From Pseudomonas citrullilanati (GTDB lineage Bacteria; Pseudomonadota; Gammaproteobacteria; Pseudomonadales; Pseudomonadaceae), in the NCBI RefSeq assembly GCF_030580855.1, contig NZ_JAUQOP010000024.1, forward strand, positions 26,412-90,411: a stretch of 64,000 nucleotides of DNA, read 5' to 3'. The notes under the pieces were generated by a model that was not told where the DNA came from, made no database searches, and saw only the letters and a program-made list of their open reading frames with translations. A program made the position numbers and the translations under genes. Positions 51,916 to 60,307 of the stretch are shown here, in pieces. Position 1 is the stretch's first letter. Every line of letters starts with the position of its first letter.

Positions 51916-52791
51916 ATGCGCGCCCTACTCGTGCTGTTCAGCCTGATGCTGTCGATGTCTTTATCCGCTGCCGAGAAACTCCAGGTGGTGACCAGCTTCA
52001 GCATTCTCGCCGACATGACCCAGCAGATCGGCGGCGAGCATGTGCAGATCACCAACATGGTCGGCCCGGACGCCGACGCGCACACCTACGAACCCACGCC
52101 GGATGACGCCCAGGCGTTGCTGCGGGCGAAACTGATCATCAAGAATGGCTTGGGCTTCGAGCCGTGGCTGGATCGCCTGGTCACCAGCACCGAAACCAAC
52201 GCGCCGGTGATCAGTGCCAGTCGTGGCGTGATCCCACGTTCGCTGGACGAGGACGGCGAAACCGTCCCTGACCCTCATGCCTGGCACAACCTGGCGAATG
52301 CCGAGCTGTATGTGCGTAACATCACCCAGGCGCTGGAAGCCGCTGACCCGGCCAACCGGGCGGATTACCAACGCAACAGCCAGGCGTACCTGAAAAAGAT
52401 CTATGCCCTTCTGGCCGACGCCAAGGCCAAGCTCGGCGCATTGCCCGCGGGCAATCGCAAGATCGTGACGTCACACGATGCCTTCGGCTACCTGGGCCAG
52501 GCCTACGGTATCGACTTCATGGCGCCCCAGGGACTGTCCACCGAACGCGAACCTTCGGCCGCTGAAGTGGCGGCGCTGATTACCCAGATACGCCAGGCGA
52601 AGGTCAAAGCGGTGTTCATGGAGAACATCAAGGATGCGCGCCTGCTCAAGCAGATCGCCGATGAAAGCGGCGCCCACATCGGCGGTACGCTGTACTCCGA
52701 TGCACTGGCCGCCAGCGGCCCGGCCAGCACGTTTACTGGCCTGTTCGAATACAACCTCAACACTTTGTACGAGGCATTGAGCCGACCCTGA
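51916..52791 (+). CDS. Metal ABC transporter substrate-binding protein
   Basis: This 291-residue cluster A-I (ZnuA/AztC-like) binding protein has a signal peptide (cleavage after LSA) and four ligand positions: His in DAHTYEPTPDD, His in DPHAWHNLAN, His in TSHDAFGYLGQAYGID and Asp in GTLYSDALA. It lacks the His-rich loop that canonical ZnuA has, which is more like AztC or manganese-binding members. The start at 51916 has GAGGTG upstream; ATG at 51901 is an alternative. It is the last gene of the folE2 operon. Confidence 0.9.
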   Translation: MRALLVLFSLMLSMSLSAAEKLQVVTSFSILADMTQQIGGEHVQITNMVGPDADAHTYEPTPDDAQALLRAKLIIKNGLGFEPWLDRLVTSTETNAPVISASRGVIPRSLDEDGETVPDPHAWHNLANAELYVRNITQALEAADPANRADYQRNSQAYLKKIYALLADAKAKLGALPAGNRKIVTSHDAFGYLGQAYGIDFMAPQGLSTEREPSAAEVAALITQIRQAKVKAVFMENIKDARLLKQIADESGAHIGGTLYSDALAASGPASTFTGLFEYNLNTLYEALSRP

Positions 52792-52808
52792 CCTCAGGGT
52801 CTGCTTGC

Positions 52809-52840
52809 AAAAAAAGGTGGGAGCATTCGTAGCGCCCACC
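52809..52840 (-). terminator. Rho-independent terminator of the DUF3617 gene
   Basis: On the reverse strand GGTGGG...CCCACC forms a stem followed by seven T residues, about 20 bases after the DUF3617 stop. Confidence 0.78.
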
Positions 52841-52858
52841 CTTCACTTCTCAAGGCTC

Positions 52859-53380
52859 TCAAGCCCGTGGCTTGACCGCTCCGCAATCCTGCCCCAACCA
52901 CACGGCACGGGTATCGAGGCTGCCGTTCTGCTGGATACCGGTGGCATTGAACGTGCCGTTCACCTTGGTCGTGAACTCCCGGTCGCTCTGGAACGTCGCC
53001 ACGCCATTGCCCTGGGCTTTCGGGCAACTGAAGCGGAATTTCCACTGGTTGCCGGTCCGCTCGGTGATCTGCTGCTTGCAACCCGATTGCGGATCTTGCA
53101 GCGGAATATCGTTGGTTTGCACCTGCGCCGGGGTCAGGCAGACACGAATGCCCTTGCCGCCCATGGTAATGCCCTGCTTTTCCAGCATCGCCCGTTGCTC
53201 CGGGGTCATCTGGCTTTGCACCTGGCCGAGGATCATTTGCAGGTCCGGCAGATTCTGGTTATCGACCTTCATGTTACTGGTGGTCAATTCCCATAATCCC
53301 GGCTGAAGCATTTGCGCGTGGGCCGCCACCGATACCGACAACCCCATCGCCATGGCCACACCCAGCAGACGAACATTCAT
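52859..53380 (-). CDS. DUF3617 periplasmic protein
   Basis: This 173-residue protein has a signal peptide (cleavage after AHA) and the DUF3617 pattern: MLQPGLWELTTSNMKV, QSQMTPEQRAMLEKQGI, VCLTPAQVQ, then CKQQITERTGNQWKFRFSC and a C-terminal Cys. Function is unknown. GGAG precedes the ATG. It is converged upon by the metal ABC operon and divergent from cls, with its own terminator. Confidence 0.88.
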   Translation of the reverse strand: MNVRLLGVAMAMGLSVSVAAHAQMLQPGLWELTTSNMKVDNQNLPDLQMILGQVQSQMTPEQRAMLEKQGITMGGKGIRVCLTPAQVQTNDIPLQDPQSGCKQQITERTGNQWKFRFSCPKAQGNGVATFQSDREFTTKVNGTFNATGIQQNGSLDTRAVWLGQDCGAVKPRA

Positions 53381-53520
53381 TGCGAAAACTCCAGAGGACA
53401 AGTGGCCGTTAGACGCCGCCCACGGGTTTCGGTTCAGGCCGCCACGGCTGAATTAAATAGCGACAATCGCCTTGGAACATGGTCTGTTAAGCATTGAAAC
53501 TTCAGGAGCACGGCTGCCCC

Positions 53521-54960
53521 ATGGATTATTTCGGCCCGCATATCTTCGGTTACCTGATCGCGTTGCTGCATACCCTGGGCTCCATCGCCGCCGTCCATGC
53601 GGTGCTGACCGTGCGAACCGCCCAAGGCTCGATCGCCTGGGCCCTGTCCCTGGTGTTCATTCCCTACCTGACGTTGATTCCTTACCTGGTTTTCGGCCGC
53701 AGCACCTTTGACGGCTACATCAAGGCGCGACGGCAAGCCAACGAAGAAATGCGCAAGGCCGTCTCCGAGCTGAACTGGCGGCCCTGGGTCGAAGAAGCCC
53801 TCGCCGCTCGCGCTTCCCAGGCCTACGCCTCGCTACGGGCGATGCCCAAGCTGGGGCGTACGCCCTGCCTGGCGAACAACCAGCTGCGCCTGCTGGTCAA
53901 CGGCCACGCCACGTTCGAAGCGATTTTCCAAGCCATCGAAGCTGCACGCGAGGCGGTGCTGATCCAGTTTTTCATCATCCACGACGACCGCCTCGGCCAG
54001 CGCTTGCATGCGTTGCTCTTGAAGAAGGCCGCCGAAGGCGTCGCGGTGTACCTGCTGTATGACCGTATCGGCAGCCACTCCCTGCCCCATGCCTATGTCC
54101 AGGCCTTGCGCGATGGCGGCGTCCAGGTAAAGGCGTTCGCCACCCGCAGCGGCTGGCTCAATCGGTTCCAGGTCAACTTCCGGAACCATCGCAAGATCGT
54201 CGCGGTGGACGGTGTGCTGGGCTTCGTCGGCGGACACAACGTGGGCGATGAATACATGGGCGAGATGCCGCCGCTGGCGCCGTGGCGCGACACCCATGTC
54301 GAAGTGCGCGGGCCGGTGGTGGCGAGCATGCAGGAATCGTTTGCCGAAGATTGGTTCTGGGCCGCTCGCTCGCTGCCCCCGCTGATCCTGCCAGACACGT
54401 ACCCGGAAGGCGGCGTGCTCTGCCAGTTGCTCGCCAGCGGACCGGCCGACGCCTATGAGACTTGCTCGCTGTTCTTCGTCGAGGCCATTCACGCGGCCAC
54501 TGAGCGGGTGTGGATCACCACGCCCTATTTCATCCCCGACGAAGCGGTATTCGCCGCATTGCGCCTGGCGGTGCTGCGCGGCGTGGACGTGCGCATCCTG
54601 CTGCCCTCCCGGCCGGACCACAAGGTGGTCTATGCCGCCTCAAGCCTGTATGCATTCGAAGCGGTGCGCGCCGGGGTGCGGGTGTTTCGCTATGGCCCCG
54701 GTTTCCTGCATCAGAAGGTGGTGCTGATCGACCGGGAAATCAGCGCCATCGGCAGCGCGAACCTGGACAACCGTTCGTTCCGGCTGAACTTCGAAGTCAT
54801 GTTGCTGACCGTGGACATCCCGTTTGCCAGTGAGGTCGAGCGAATGCTCGAAGAGGATTTCGCCCAGGCCCAGGAAATCGACAAACAGGAAAGCCGGGAG
54901 ACCCACCGCCTCCAGAAGATCGGCATGCGGGTCGCTCGGCTTATCTCCCCGATCCTTTAA
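53521..54960 (+). CDS. cls: Cardiolipin synthase
   Basis: This 479-residue phospholipase-D superfamily enzyme has two N-terminal transmembrane helices and two HKD motifs: H223 in FRNHRKIVAVDG and H397 in FLHQKVVLIDR. It joins two phosphatidylglycerols into cardiolipin in the inner membrane. GGAG lies 13 bases upstream of the ATG. Its stop codon overlaps that of the convergent cfaB gene by four bases, an adjacency also found in other Pseudomonas. The two enzymes both modify membrane lipids. Confidence 0.95.
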   Translation: MDYFGPHIFGYLIALLHTLGSIAAVHAVLTVRTAQGSIAWALSLVFIPYLTLIPYLVFGRSTFDGYIKARRQANEEMRKAVSELNWRPWVEEALAARASQAYASLRAMPKLGRTPCLANNQLRLLVNGHATFEAIFQAIEAAREAVLIQFFIIHDDRLGQRLHALLLKKAAEGVAVYLLYDRIGSHSLPHAYVQALRDGGVQVKAFATRSGWLNRFQVNFRNHRKIVAVDGVLGFVGGHNVGDEYMGEMPPLAPWRDTHVEVRGPVVASMQESFAEDWFWAARSLPPLILPDTYPEGGVLCQLLASGPADAYETCSLFFVEAIHAATERVWITTPYFIPDEAVFAALRLAVLRGVDVRILLPSRPDHKVVYAASSLYAFEAVRAGVRVFRYGPGFLHQKVVLIDREISAIGSANLDNRSFRLNFEVMLLTVDIPFASEVERMLEEDFAQAQEIDKQESRETHRLQKIGMRVARLISPIL

Positions 54961-56144
54961 GGGGTGTAGAGATCGTCGCGGGTCCAGGGCAGATCATGGC
55001 TACCGTCGGCATGGGCTTTGACTGCCAGGATCTGGTGCAGGTTGATCCAGCCCTTGGCGAACGCATAGGCACAACCGGCCAAGTACAGGCGCCAGATACG
55101 CAGCGCCTGCTCCGGCACCTCCTTCGCGGCGGCGGCCAGGTTGTCCTCCAGGCGCTCGCTCCAGTGATCGAGGGTGCGTGCGTAATGCAGGCGCAGGCTT
55201 TCCACGTCGACAATCTCCAGCCCGGCTTCGCTGATGTGGGCGGCAATCATCGACAAGTGCGGCAACTCGCCGTTGGGGAACACGTACTTCTCGATGAAAT
55301 CACCCGCGCCGCGGCCGACCGGCCGCCCATCGGTGTGCTTGGCGGTGATGCCATGGTTCATCACCAGCCCGCCCTCGCGTACCGCGCCGAACAGCGTCTT
55401 GCAGTACTGTTCGAGATTGGCATGGCCGACGTGTTCGAACATGCCGACGCTCACCACCTTGTCGAAGCGCCCGTCCTGGGGCAGGTCCCGGTAGTCCAGC
55501 AATTGCAGTTCCACCTGGCCGTCCAGGCCTTCTGCCTTGACCCGCTCCCGAGCCAGGTCCAGCTGCGCACGGCTCAGGGTAATGCCGAAGACCCTGGCGC
55601 CGAACTCCCGCGCCGCATAGCGCGCCAAACCGCCCCAGCCACACCCTACATCGAGCAGGTAATCGCCAGGTTGCAGCCGCAGCTTGCGGCACAGATGCCG
55701 GAACTTGGCTTGCTGGGCCTGTTCGAGGGTTTCGCTGCCCGTCTCGAAATAGGCGCAGGAATAGGCCATGTCGCTGTCGAGCCATAGTTGATAGAACGCG
55801 TTGGAAAGATCGTAGTGATAGGAAATCGCCTTGGCGTCGGTTTCCTTGTCATGGGCCGAACGCACCGGATGACTGCCCGCATCTTCCTCCACCAGTGCCT
55901 GGCTCCACTCATCGCAGACCCGCACGACTTCCTGGATCGAGCCTTCCAGTTCCAGTTTGCCTTCGACGAACGCCGCACCCAACGCATCCAGGCTGGGGTG
56001 GGTTAATTGCCCGACCATTTGTGGGTCCTTGACCACGATCGTGACACTGGGATCGGCCCCCAGTGTGAATTCATGACCGTCCCAGAGCCGCAGCCGAAGC
56101 GGCAGGTGAAGATTCTGGAGGGCCGGTGGAAGTTGCGCGAGCAT
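54957..56144 (-). CDS. cfaB: Cyclopropane-fatty-acyl-phospholipid synthase
   Basis: This is a 395-residue SAM-dependent methyltransferase that turns cis-unsaturated acyl chains into cyclopropane chains. An N-terminal lipid-binding part is followed by the catalytic domain with ISYHYDLSNAFYQLWLDSDM, the SAM motif YLLDVGCGWGGLARYAA, GMFEHVGHANLEQYC and FIEKYVFPNGELPHLS. Its tail-to-tail overlap with cls matches the arrangement I recall for cfaB of P. putida, where expression depends on RpoS. The promoter here lies in 56145-56328. Confidence 0.93.
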   Translation of the reverse strand: MLAQLPPALQNLHLPLRLRLWDGHEFTLGADPSVTIVVKDPQMVGQLTHPSLDALGAAFVEGKLELEGSIQEVVRVCDEWSQALVEEDAGSHPVRSAHDKETDAKAISYHYDLSNAFYQLWLDSDMAYSCAYFETGSETLEQAQQAKFRHLCRKLRLQPGDYLLDVGCGWGGLARYAAREFGARVFGITLSRAQLDLARERVKAEGLDGQVELQLLDYRDLPQDGRFDKVVSVGMFEHVGHANLEQYCKTLFGAVREGGLVMNHGITAKHTDGRPVGRGAGDFIEKYVFPNGELPHLSMIAAHISEAGLEIVDVESLRLHYARTLDHWSERLEDNLAAAAKEVPEQALRIWRLYLAGCAYAFAKGWINLHQILAVKAHADGSHDLPWTRDDLYTP

Positions 56145-56328
56145 GAGATATCCCCCTGGTTTCAGAACATCTGAACTGAGGGTAGACCAACATAGAAAAA
56201 TAGCAGGCTATCGAATGCATAGCCTTTCTCTATTGCTGCCCCATATTCACTCCCTGTAACGGGTACGACCAGCGATGGCACGCCCTCTCCACTAGAAGAC
56301 TGCAACGGTGCCGGACAGTTCGCCGGGG

Positions 56329-58236
56329 TCAGCCTTCCTTGATTTTCAGCAGCGGCTCCTGGAACCGCAACAACCGCCCGGCATTGCCCAGCACCAGCAG
56401 CGTGCTGAGGTTATGCAGCAACGCCGCGATCATCGCCCCGGCCGCGCCGAGCCAACCGAACGCGGCAAAGGCGACGATGGCCAGGGTCCAGCCCAGGCCG
56501 ATGATGACGTTGACCTGCAGCGTGCGCCTGCATTGGCGGCTGAGCCGTACGCAGGTGCCGAGGCGGCGCAGGTCGCTGCCGATCAGCACGATGTCCGACG
56601 ATGCCAGGGCGATGTCCGCACCACCGGCCCCCATCGCCACACCGACCACACCGGCCTTGAGCGCGAGCGAATCGTTGATGCCATCGCCCACCACCATAGG
56701 GCGAAAGCCCTGGTCGATCTCGGTCATGACCCGTTGGAGCTTGTCTTCCGGCAGTGCCTGGGCGTGTACGTCGCGGATGCCGACCTCCTCGGCCAAGGTG
56801 TCGGCCACGCTCTGCCGGTCGCCGGTCAGCAATACCTGGCGGCCCAGGCCCAACTCGCGCAGCTCCGCCAAAGCGGCCCGGGCCTCCGGCTTGACGCTGT
56901 CGGCCAACAACAGCCAGGCCAGGAATTGTCCGTCCAGGGCCAGGCCGGCAATCGGGCCATCATGGACAGGGATCGCGGACGTCTCGATCCCCAACTGGGC
57001 GAACAACTCCGGACGGCCCAGCGCCGCTTCGCCCTCCCCGGTCATCGCGACCACACCGAGCCCCTGGAGCTCGTGGATCTGCGTCAGCGGCAAGCCGTTT
57101 TCCGGCTCGACCAGGCCGGCCAACGCACGGCTGACCGGGTGGCTGCTGGCCGAACCCAGGCTCGCCGCCAAGGGCAGCAACAAGGCAAGAGGAGCGTCCT
57201 GGGCCTGTTCGATGGACTGTAGACGCAGGGCGCCATAGGTCAGGGTCCCCGTCTTGTCGACCACCAGCGACGTCAGGTCGGCCAGCTCTTCCAGGAAGGC
57301 CGAGCTGCGAATCAGGATGCCGTGACGCGCCGCCACGGCGATGCCGGCAATGGCCGTGGCCGGTGCCGACAACACCAACGCACAAGGACACGCGGCCACC
57401 AGAACCGCCAGCATGGCCTGGGCGTCCTGGGTCACGAACCAGGTCACCGTCGCCAGCAACAACACCAGCACCAGATAGCCTCCGGCGTAGCGCTCCAGCA
57501 ACCGGGTAATGGGTGGCTTCGAACGTTCAGCGTTCTGCATCAGGGCGATGACTTTGCCCAGCGTCGATTCATCACCGGTGCGGGTCACTTCCAACCGCAG
57601 CAGGCCATCCAGGTTGATCGCGCCGCCGAACACTTCGGTACCAACTACCGCCTCCAGGGGCACCGATTCGCCGGTGATCGGTGCCGTGTCGAGGCTGGCC
57701 TGGCCGGACAGCACTCGACCATCGGCGGGGACCCGGTCGCCGGCTCGCACCTCCACCACGTCGCCCGGGCGCAACGTGGCGTTGTCGACTTCGGTGATCG
57801 AGCCGTCGGCCAGCACTTTGCGGCCCTGGCTGCGAGTGAGTTGGCCGAGGGCATGGATCGCCTCCTGGGAGCCGATGACGCTGCGCTCTTCCAGCACATG
57901 GCCGAAGATCATGATGATCGGCAGCAGTGCCGCCGTCAGCAGATCGCCAGTGGCCCAGGCGCCGAGCATTGCCAGGGCGATCAACTGGTCAGTGATTCCG
58001 TGCAGGCTGGGGTAGCGCAAGCTGTACCAGGCCGAACGCATGACCGGAACCGCCACCAGCAATGAGGCAGCCCCCAACAACAGTTGACTGACCCCCGTCT
58101 GCTGCGGCCACCCGCCGCGCCAGACCAGGCCCAAGGCAAGCAGGCCGAGCGCAAGCATCGCCAGGGTCAGTTGTCGCGCGGCGGTACGCTGTTCCGCCGA
58201 AGACAACATTGGCATCGCGGTGGCGTGGGCAGTCAT
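56329..58236 (-). CDS. P1B-type metal-transporting ATPase
   Basis: This 635-residue ATPase has CPC (283-285, in AACPCALVLSAP), phosphorylation Asp327 in DKTGTLTYG, the HP motif in SSHPVSRAL, TGES, and the hinge GDGINDSLAL. There is no N-terminal metal-binding domain. The last helices read GLGWTLAIVAFAAFGW and LLHNLSTLLVLGN. They lack the Lys and Asp-x-Gly typical of Zn/Cd exporters, having HNxST instead, so the transported metal is uncertain. Its ATG overlaps the stop of an SPFH gene, making it the last gene of a four-gene coupled operon with a Zur-like site upstream. Confidence 0.9.
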   Translation of the reverse strand: MTAHATAMPMLSSAEQRTAARQLTLAMLALGLLALGLVWRGGWPQQTGVSQLLLGAASLLVAVPVMRSAWYSLRYPSLHGITDQLIALAMLGAWATGDLLTAALLPIIMIFGHVLEERSVIGSQEAIHALGQLTRSQGRKVLADGSITEVDNATLRPGDVVEVRAGDRVPADGRVLSGQASLDTAPITGESVPLEAVVGTEVFGGAINLDGLLRLEVTRTGDESTLGKVIALMQNAERSKPPITRLLERYAGGYLVLVLLLATVTWFVTQDAQAMLAVLVAACPCALVLSAPATAIAGIAVAARHGILIRSSAFLEELADLTSLVVDKTGTLTYGALRLQSIEQAQDAPLALLLPLAASLGSASSHPVSRALAGLVEPENGLPLTQIHELQGLGVVAMTGEGEAALGRPELFAQLGIETSAIPVHDGPIAGLALDGQFLAWLLLADSVKPEARAALAELRELGLGRQVLLTGDRQSVADTLAEEVGIRDVHAQALPEDKLQRVMTEIDQGFRPMVVGDGINDSLALKAGVVGVAMGAGGADIALASSDIVLIGSDLRRLGTCVRLSRQCRRTLQVNVIIGLGWTLAIVAFAAFGWLGAAGAMIAALLHNLSTLLVLGNAGRLLRFQEPLLKIKEG

Positions 58237-59285
58237 TGTTCAGCTCCCTGGATGATCAGGCGGGAATCGTCTTTCGGATCGACCGTGGTCACCGAACCGG
58301 CCTGGCGAAGTATCGCCGGCATACGTTCGCGGTAGAGGCGCAGCAGCATCTGCGGCTCGGCGCCTTGAGTCTTCGCCAGGCCCAACACCGTGGCCGTGTC
58401 GGCCGAGGCCTTGGCGAGCCGTTCGCTGGCCTGGGCATGGGCGACTTGCAGGGCGCGATCGGCGTCCTGTCGAGCCGCCTGGGTGAGTTTTTCCGCCTCG
58501 GTGCGGGCATTGGCCACGGCTTTATCCGCCTGCTGGCTGGCCGTCAGCACCGCGTTGAAAGCGCTCACCGCCGGGCCAGGCAGGCTCGACTGGACATCGA
58601 CCCGCGCCACTTCGATACCCAGCCCCTGCCCTGTCGCCGCCAACTCAGCCAGGCGCCGATTGATGCCTTGCACCAGATCGCCGCGCAACCGTTCCCGGCG
58701 TTCGGCAGCCTGGCTGTCACTGCCCATCAGTTCCGGACGCGCCACCAGAATCGTGTCCAGGTCCCGTGCCGCCGTCAGGGCCACGGCACTGCGGGTCGCC
58801 AAACGATCGAGGGCCGGTAGCACATGTTCACCCTGCAACACGAAAGCGTAGGGGTCGGTGACTTTGTAGAACACCCGTACATCGAGCTGCACCACCCCGG
58901 CATCACCGGTCAATAGATAGCCCGACCCTGCCAGTGCATCACTGACCGGCGTGGCGAAACTGGCCACTCGGTCGGCCTGCAATGCGGCGTCCGAGCGCAA
59001 GAGACTGTCCACGCGCCGTTCGAGAACGCGATCTGCCGCCGGCAACAGAATCACTTGTTCCACGGGACTGGGCCACGCCAGCAACAACCCGGCATTCTGG
59101 ATGCGATCCAGGGCCCCGAAGTGCAACACCACGGCGCGGTTCTGCGGATCAATCTGCCGCACATTGGAGAAAGCCCAGGCCAAAGCCGCCAATACGGTGA
59201 CCGCATAAAGCCCGAAAAACGCCAAGCGTCCAGCCTGGGCCCAAGGGCTGGATAATGGATTTGTTCCACGTGGAACCCAACTCAT
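58233..59285 (-). CDS. SPFH protein 3 (HflC-like)
   Basis: This 350-residue membrane-anchored protein has one N-terminal helix (about 20-42), then an SPFH/band-7 domain (QIDPQNRAVVLHFGALDRIQ, DVRVFYKVTDPYAFVLQ) and a long Ala/Glu-rich coiled coil (ADKAVANARTEAEKLTQAAR). It is probably an HflC-like scaffold in a ring with the other two SPFH proteins of the operon. It is coupled to its neighbours by ATGA overlaps on both sides. A parS-like site lies within its first codons (59262-59277). Confidence 0.88.
   Translation of the reverse strand: MSWVPRGTNPLSSPWAQAGRLAFFGLYAVTVLAALAWAFSNVRQIDPQNRAVVLHFGALDRIQNAGLLLAWPSPVEQVILLPAADRVLERRVDSLLRSDAALQADRVASFATPVSDALAGSGYLLTGDAGVVQLDVRVFYKVTDPYAFVLQGEHVLPALDRLATRSAVALTAARDLDTILVARPELMGSDSQAAERRERLRGDLVQGINRRLAELAATGQGLGIEVARVDVQSSLPGPAVSAFNAVLTASQQADKAVANARTEAEKLTQAARQDADRALQVAHAQASERLAKASADTATVLGLAKTQGAEPQMLLRLYRERMPAILRQAGSVTTVDPKDDSRLIIQGAEQ
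59262..59277. promoter_or_regulatory. parS-like ParB binding site in an SPFH gene
   Basis: TGTTCCACGTGGAACC carries the full GTTCCACGTGGAAC core. It encodes part of the N-terminus (WVPRGTN) of the third SPFH protein. Confidence 0.82.
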
Positions 59286-60307
59286 GGTTGTGTTCCACCC
59301 TTGGCATCCATCGCTGGCGGGCCGTCCACCAGCACGCGGAAGGGCGCCGCATCAGTGCGCAAAATCATCTTGGTGCCAGGGCCAACCACGGTACCCAAAG
59401 TGTCCAGCGAGCGCAGCAGGTTATAAAGCTGCGGCGACCCCGCATAGGCCTTGCCATAGATCTCGGCGGCTTCCACCCGCGATTGCGCTTCGATCTCGGC
59501 AGCCTTCACCGTGGCGTCGGCCTGCATGACTCGCGCATCACGCTCGGCGGCAGAACGTATCTGCGCCGCTTCGCGCTTGCCAATGGCAGTGCGTTCAGTG
59601 GCGATGGTTTCACGCTCGGCGCGCATCCGATCCACCGTCGCGGCCAGTGTTACCGACGGCAAGGTCAGGCGCTCGACGCCGACCTGCAACACCCGCACGC
59701 CGTAGGTGGTGAGCAACTGTTGATCGATCTGCTGGCGCAATTGCGCTTCGAAATCGGCGATGTGGACCTGGCTGGCATCGGTGTTGACCAGGTTCGCCAA
59801 GTCGAAACTGGCCGCCGTGGTTTCCAGTGCCGAGCCGACAAACGTGCGGATCTGCCGCGCCGCTTCGTCCGGCTCGTTCTGCACCGCCCGCATGAAACGT
59901 TGCACGTTGTCTGGATCTCCCTGGACCTGCCACGCCACGTAGGCCTGGACAATGATTCGCAAGCCATCACGCGTGCCGACGTCCTGCAGGCCGCTGGAGG
60001 TGGTGCGCAAGCGCAGGTCCACCGGGATCACCGCTTCGAACGGTGCCGGCCAACGCCAGCCAAGCCCGGGCTGGAGCAGCACCCGCGCCGGATTGCCAAA
60101 ACGGGTGATGACCGTGGCCTCCCCGGAACGCACCTGCACCAGGCTCGCGGCGGCGACGGCGAATGCCACCAGCAGCGCCGCCCAACCCATGCGCCGCCAG
60201 GGAAACGGTCCGGCTTCCTGTGGCTCGCCGTGATGGTGATGCCCATGGTGATGCCCGTGGGCATGACCGGCGTGATCGTGATGACCGTGAGAAGAGGACT
60301 GGCTCAA
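59282..60307 (-). CDS. SPFH protein 2 with His-rich N-terminus
   Basis: This is a 341-residue HflC/HflK-like protein. Its first 27 residues contain 13 His (HGHHDHAGHAHGHHHGHHHH), a likely metal-binding cytoplasmic tail. One transmembrane helix (about 40-58), an SPFH domain (SGEATVITRFGNPARVLLQ, GWRWPAPFEAVIPVDLRLR) and a coiled coil with AERDARVMQADATVKAAEIE follow. It is translationally coupled to both neighbouring genes. Metal buffering or sensing for the P-type ATPase is inferred from the His tail and the operon. Confidence 0.88.
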   Translation of the reverse strand: MSQSSSHGHHDHAGHAHGHHHGHHHHGEPQEAGPFPWRRMGWAALLVAFAVAAASLVQVRSGEATVITRFGNPARVLLQPGLGWRWPAPFEAVIPVDLRLRTTSSGLQDVGTRDGLRIIVQAYVAWQVQGDPDNVQRFMRAVQNEPDEAARQIRTFVGSALETTAASFDLANLVNTDASQVHIADFEAQLRQQIDQQLLTTYGVRVLQVGVERLTLPSVTLAATVDRMRAERETIATERTAIGKREAAQIRSAAERDARVMQADATVKAAEIEAQSRVEAAEIYGKAYAGSPQLYNLLRSLDTLGTVVGPGTKMILRTDAAPFRVLVDGPPAMDAKGGTQP

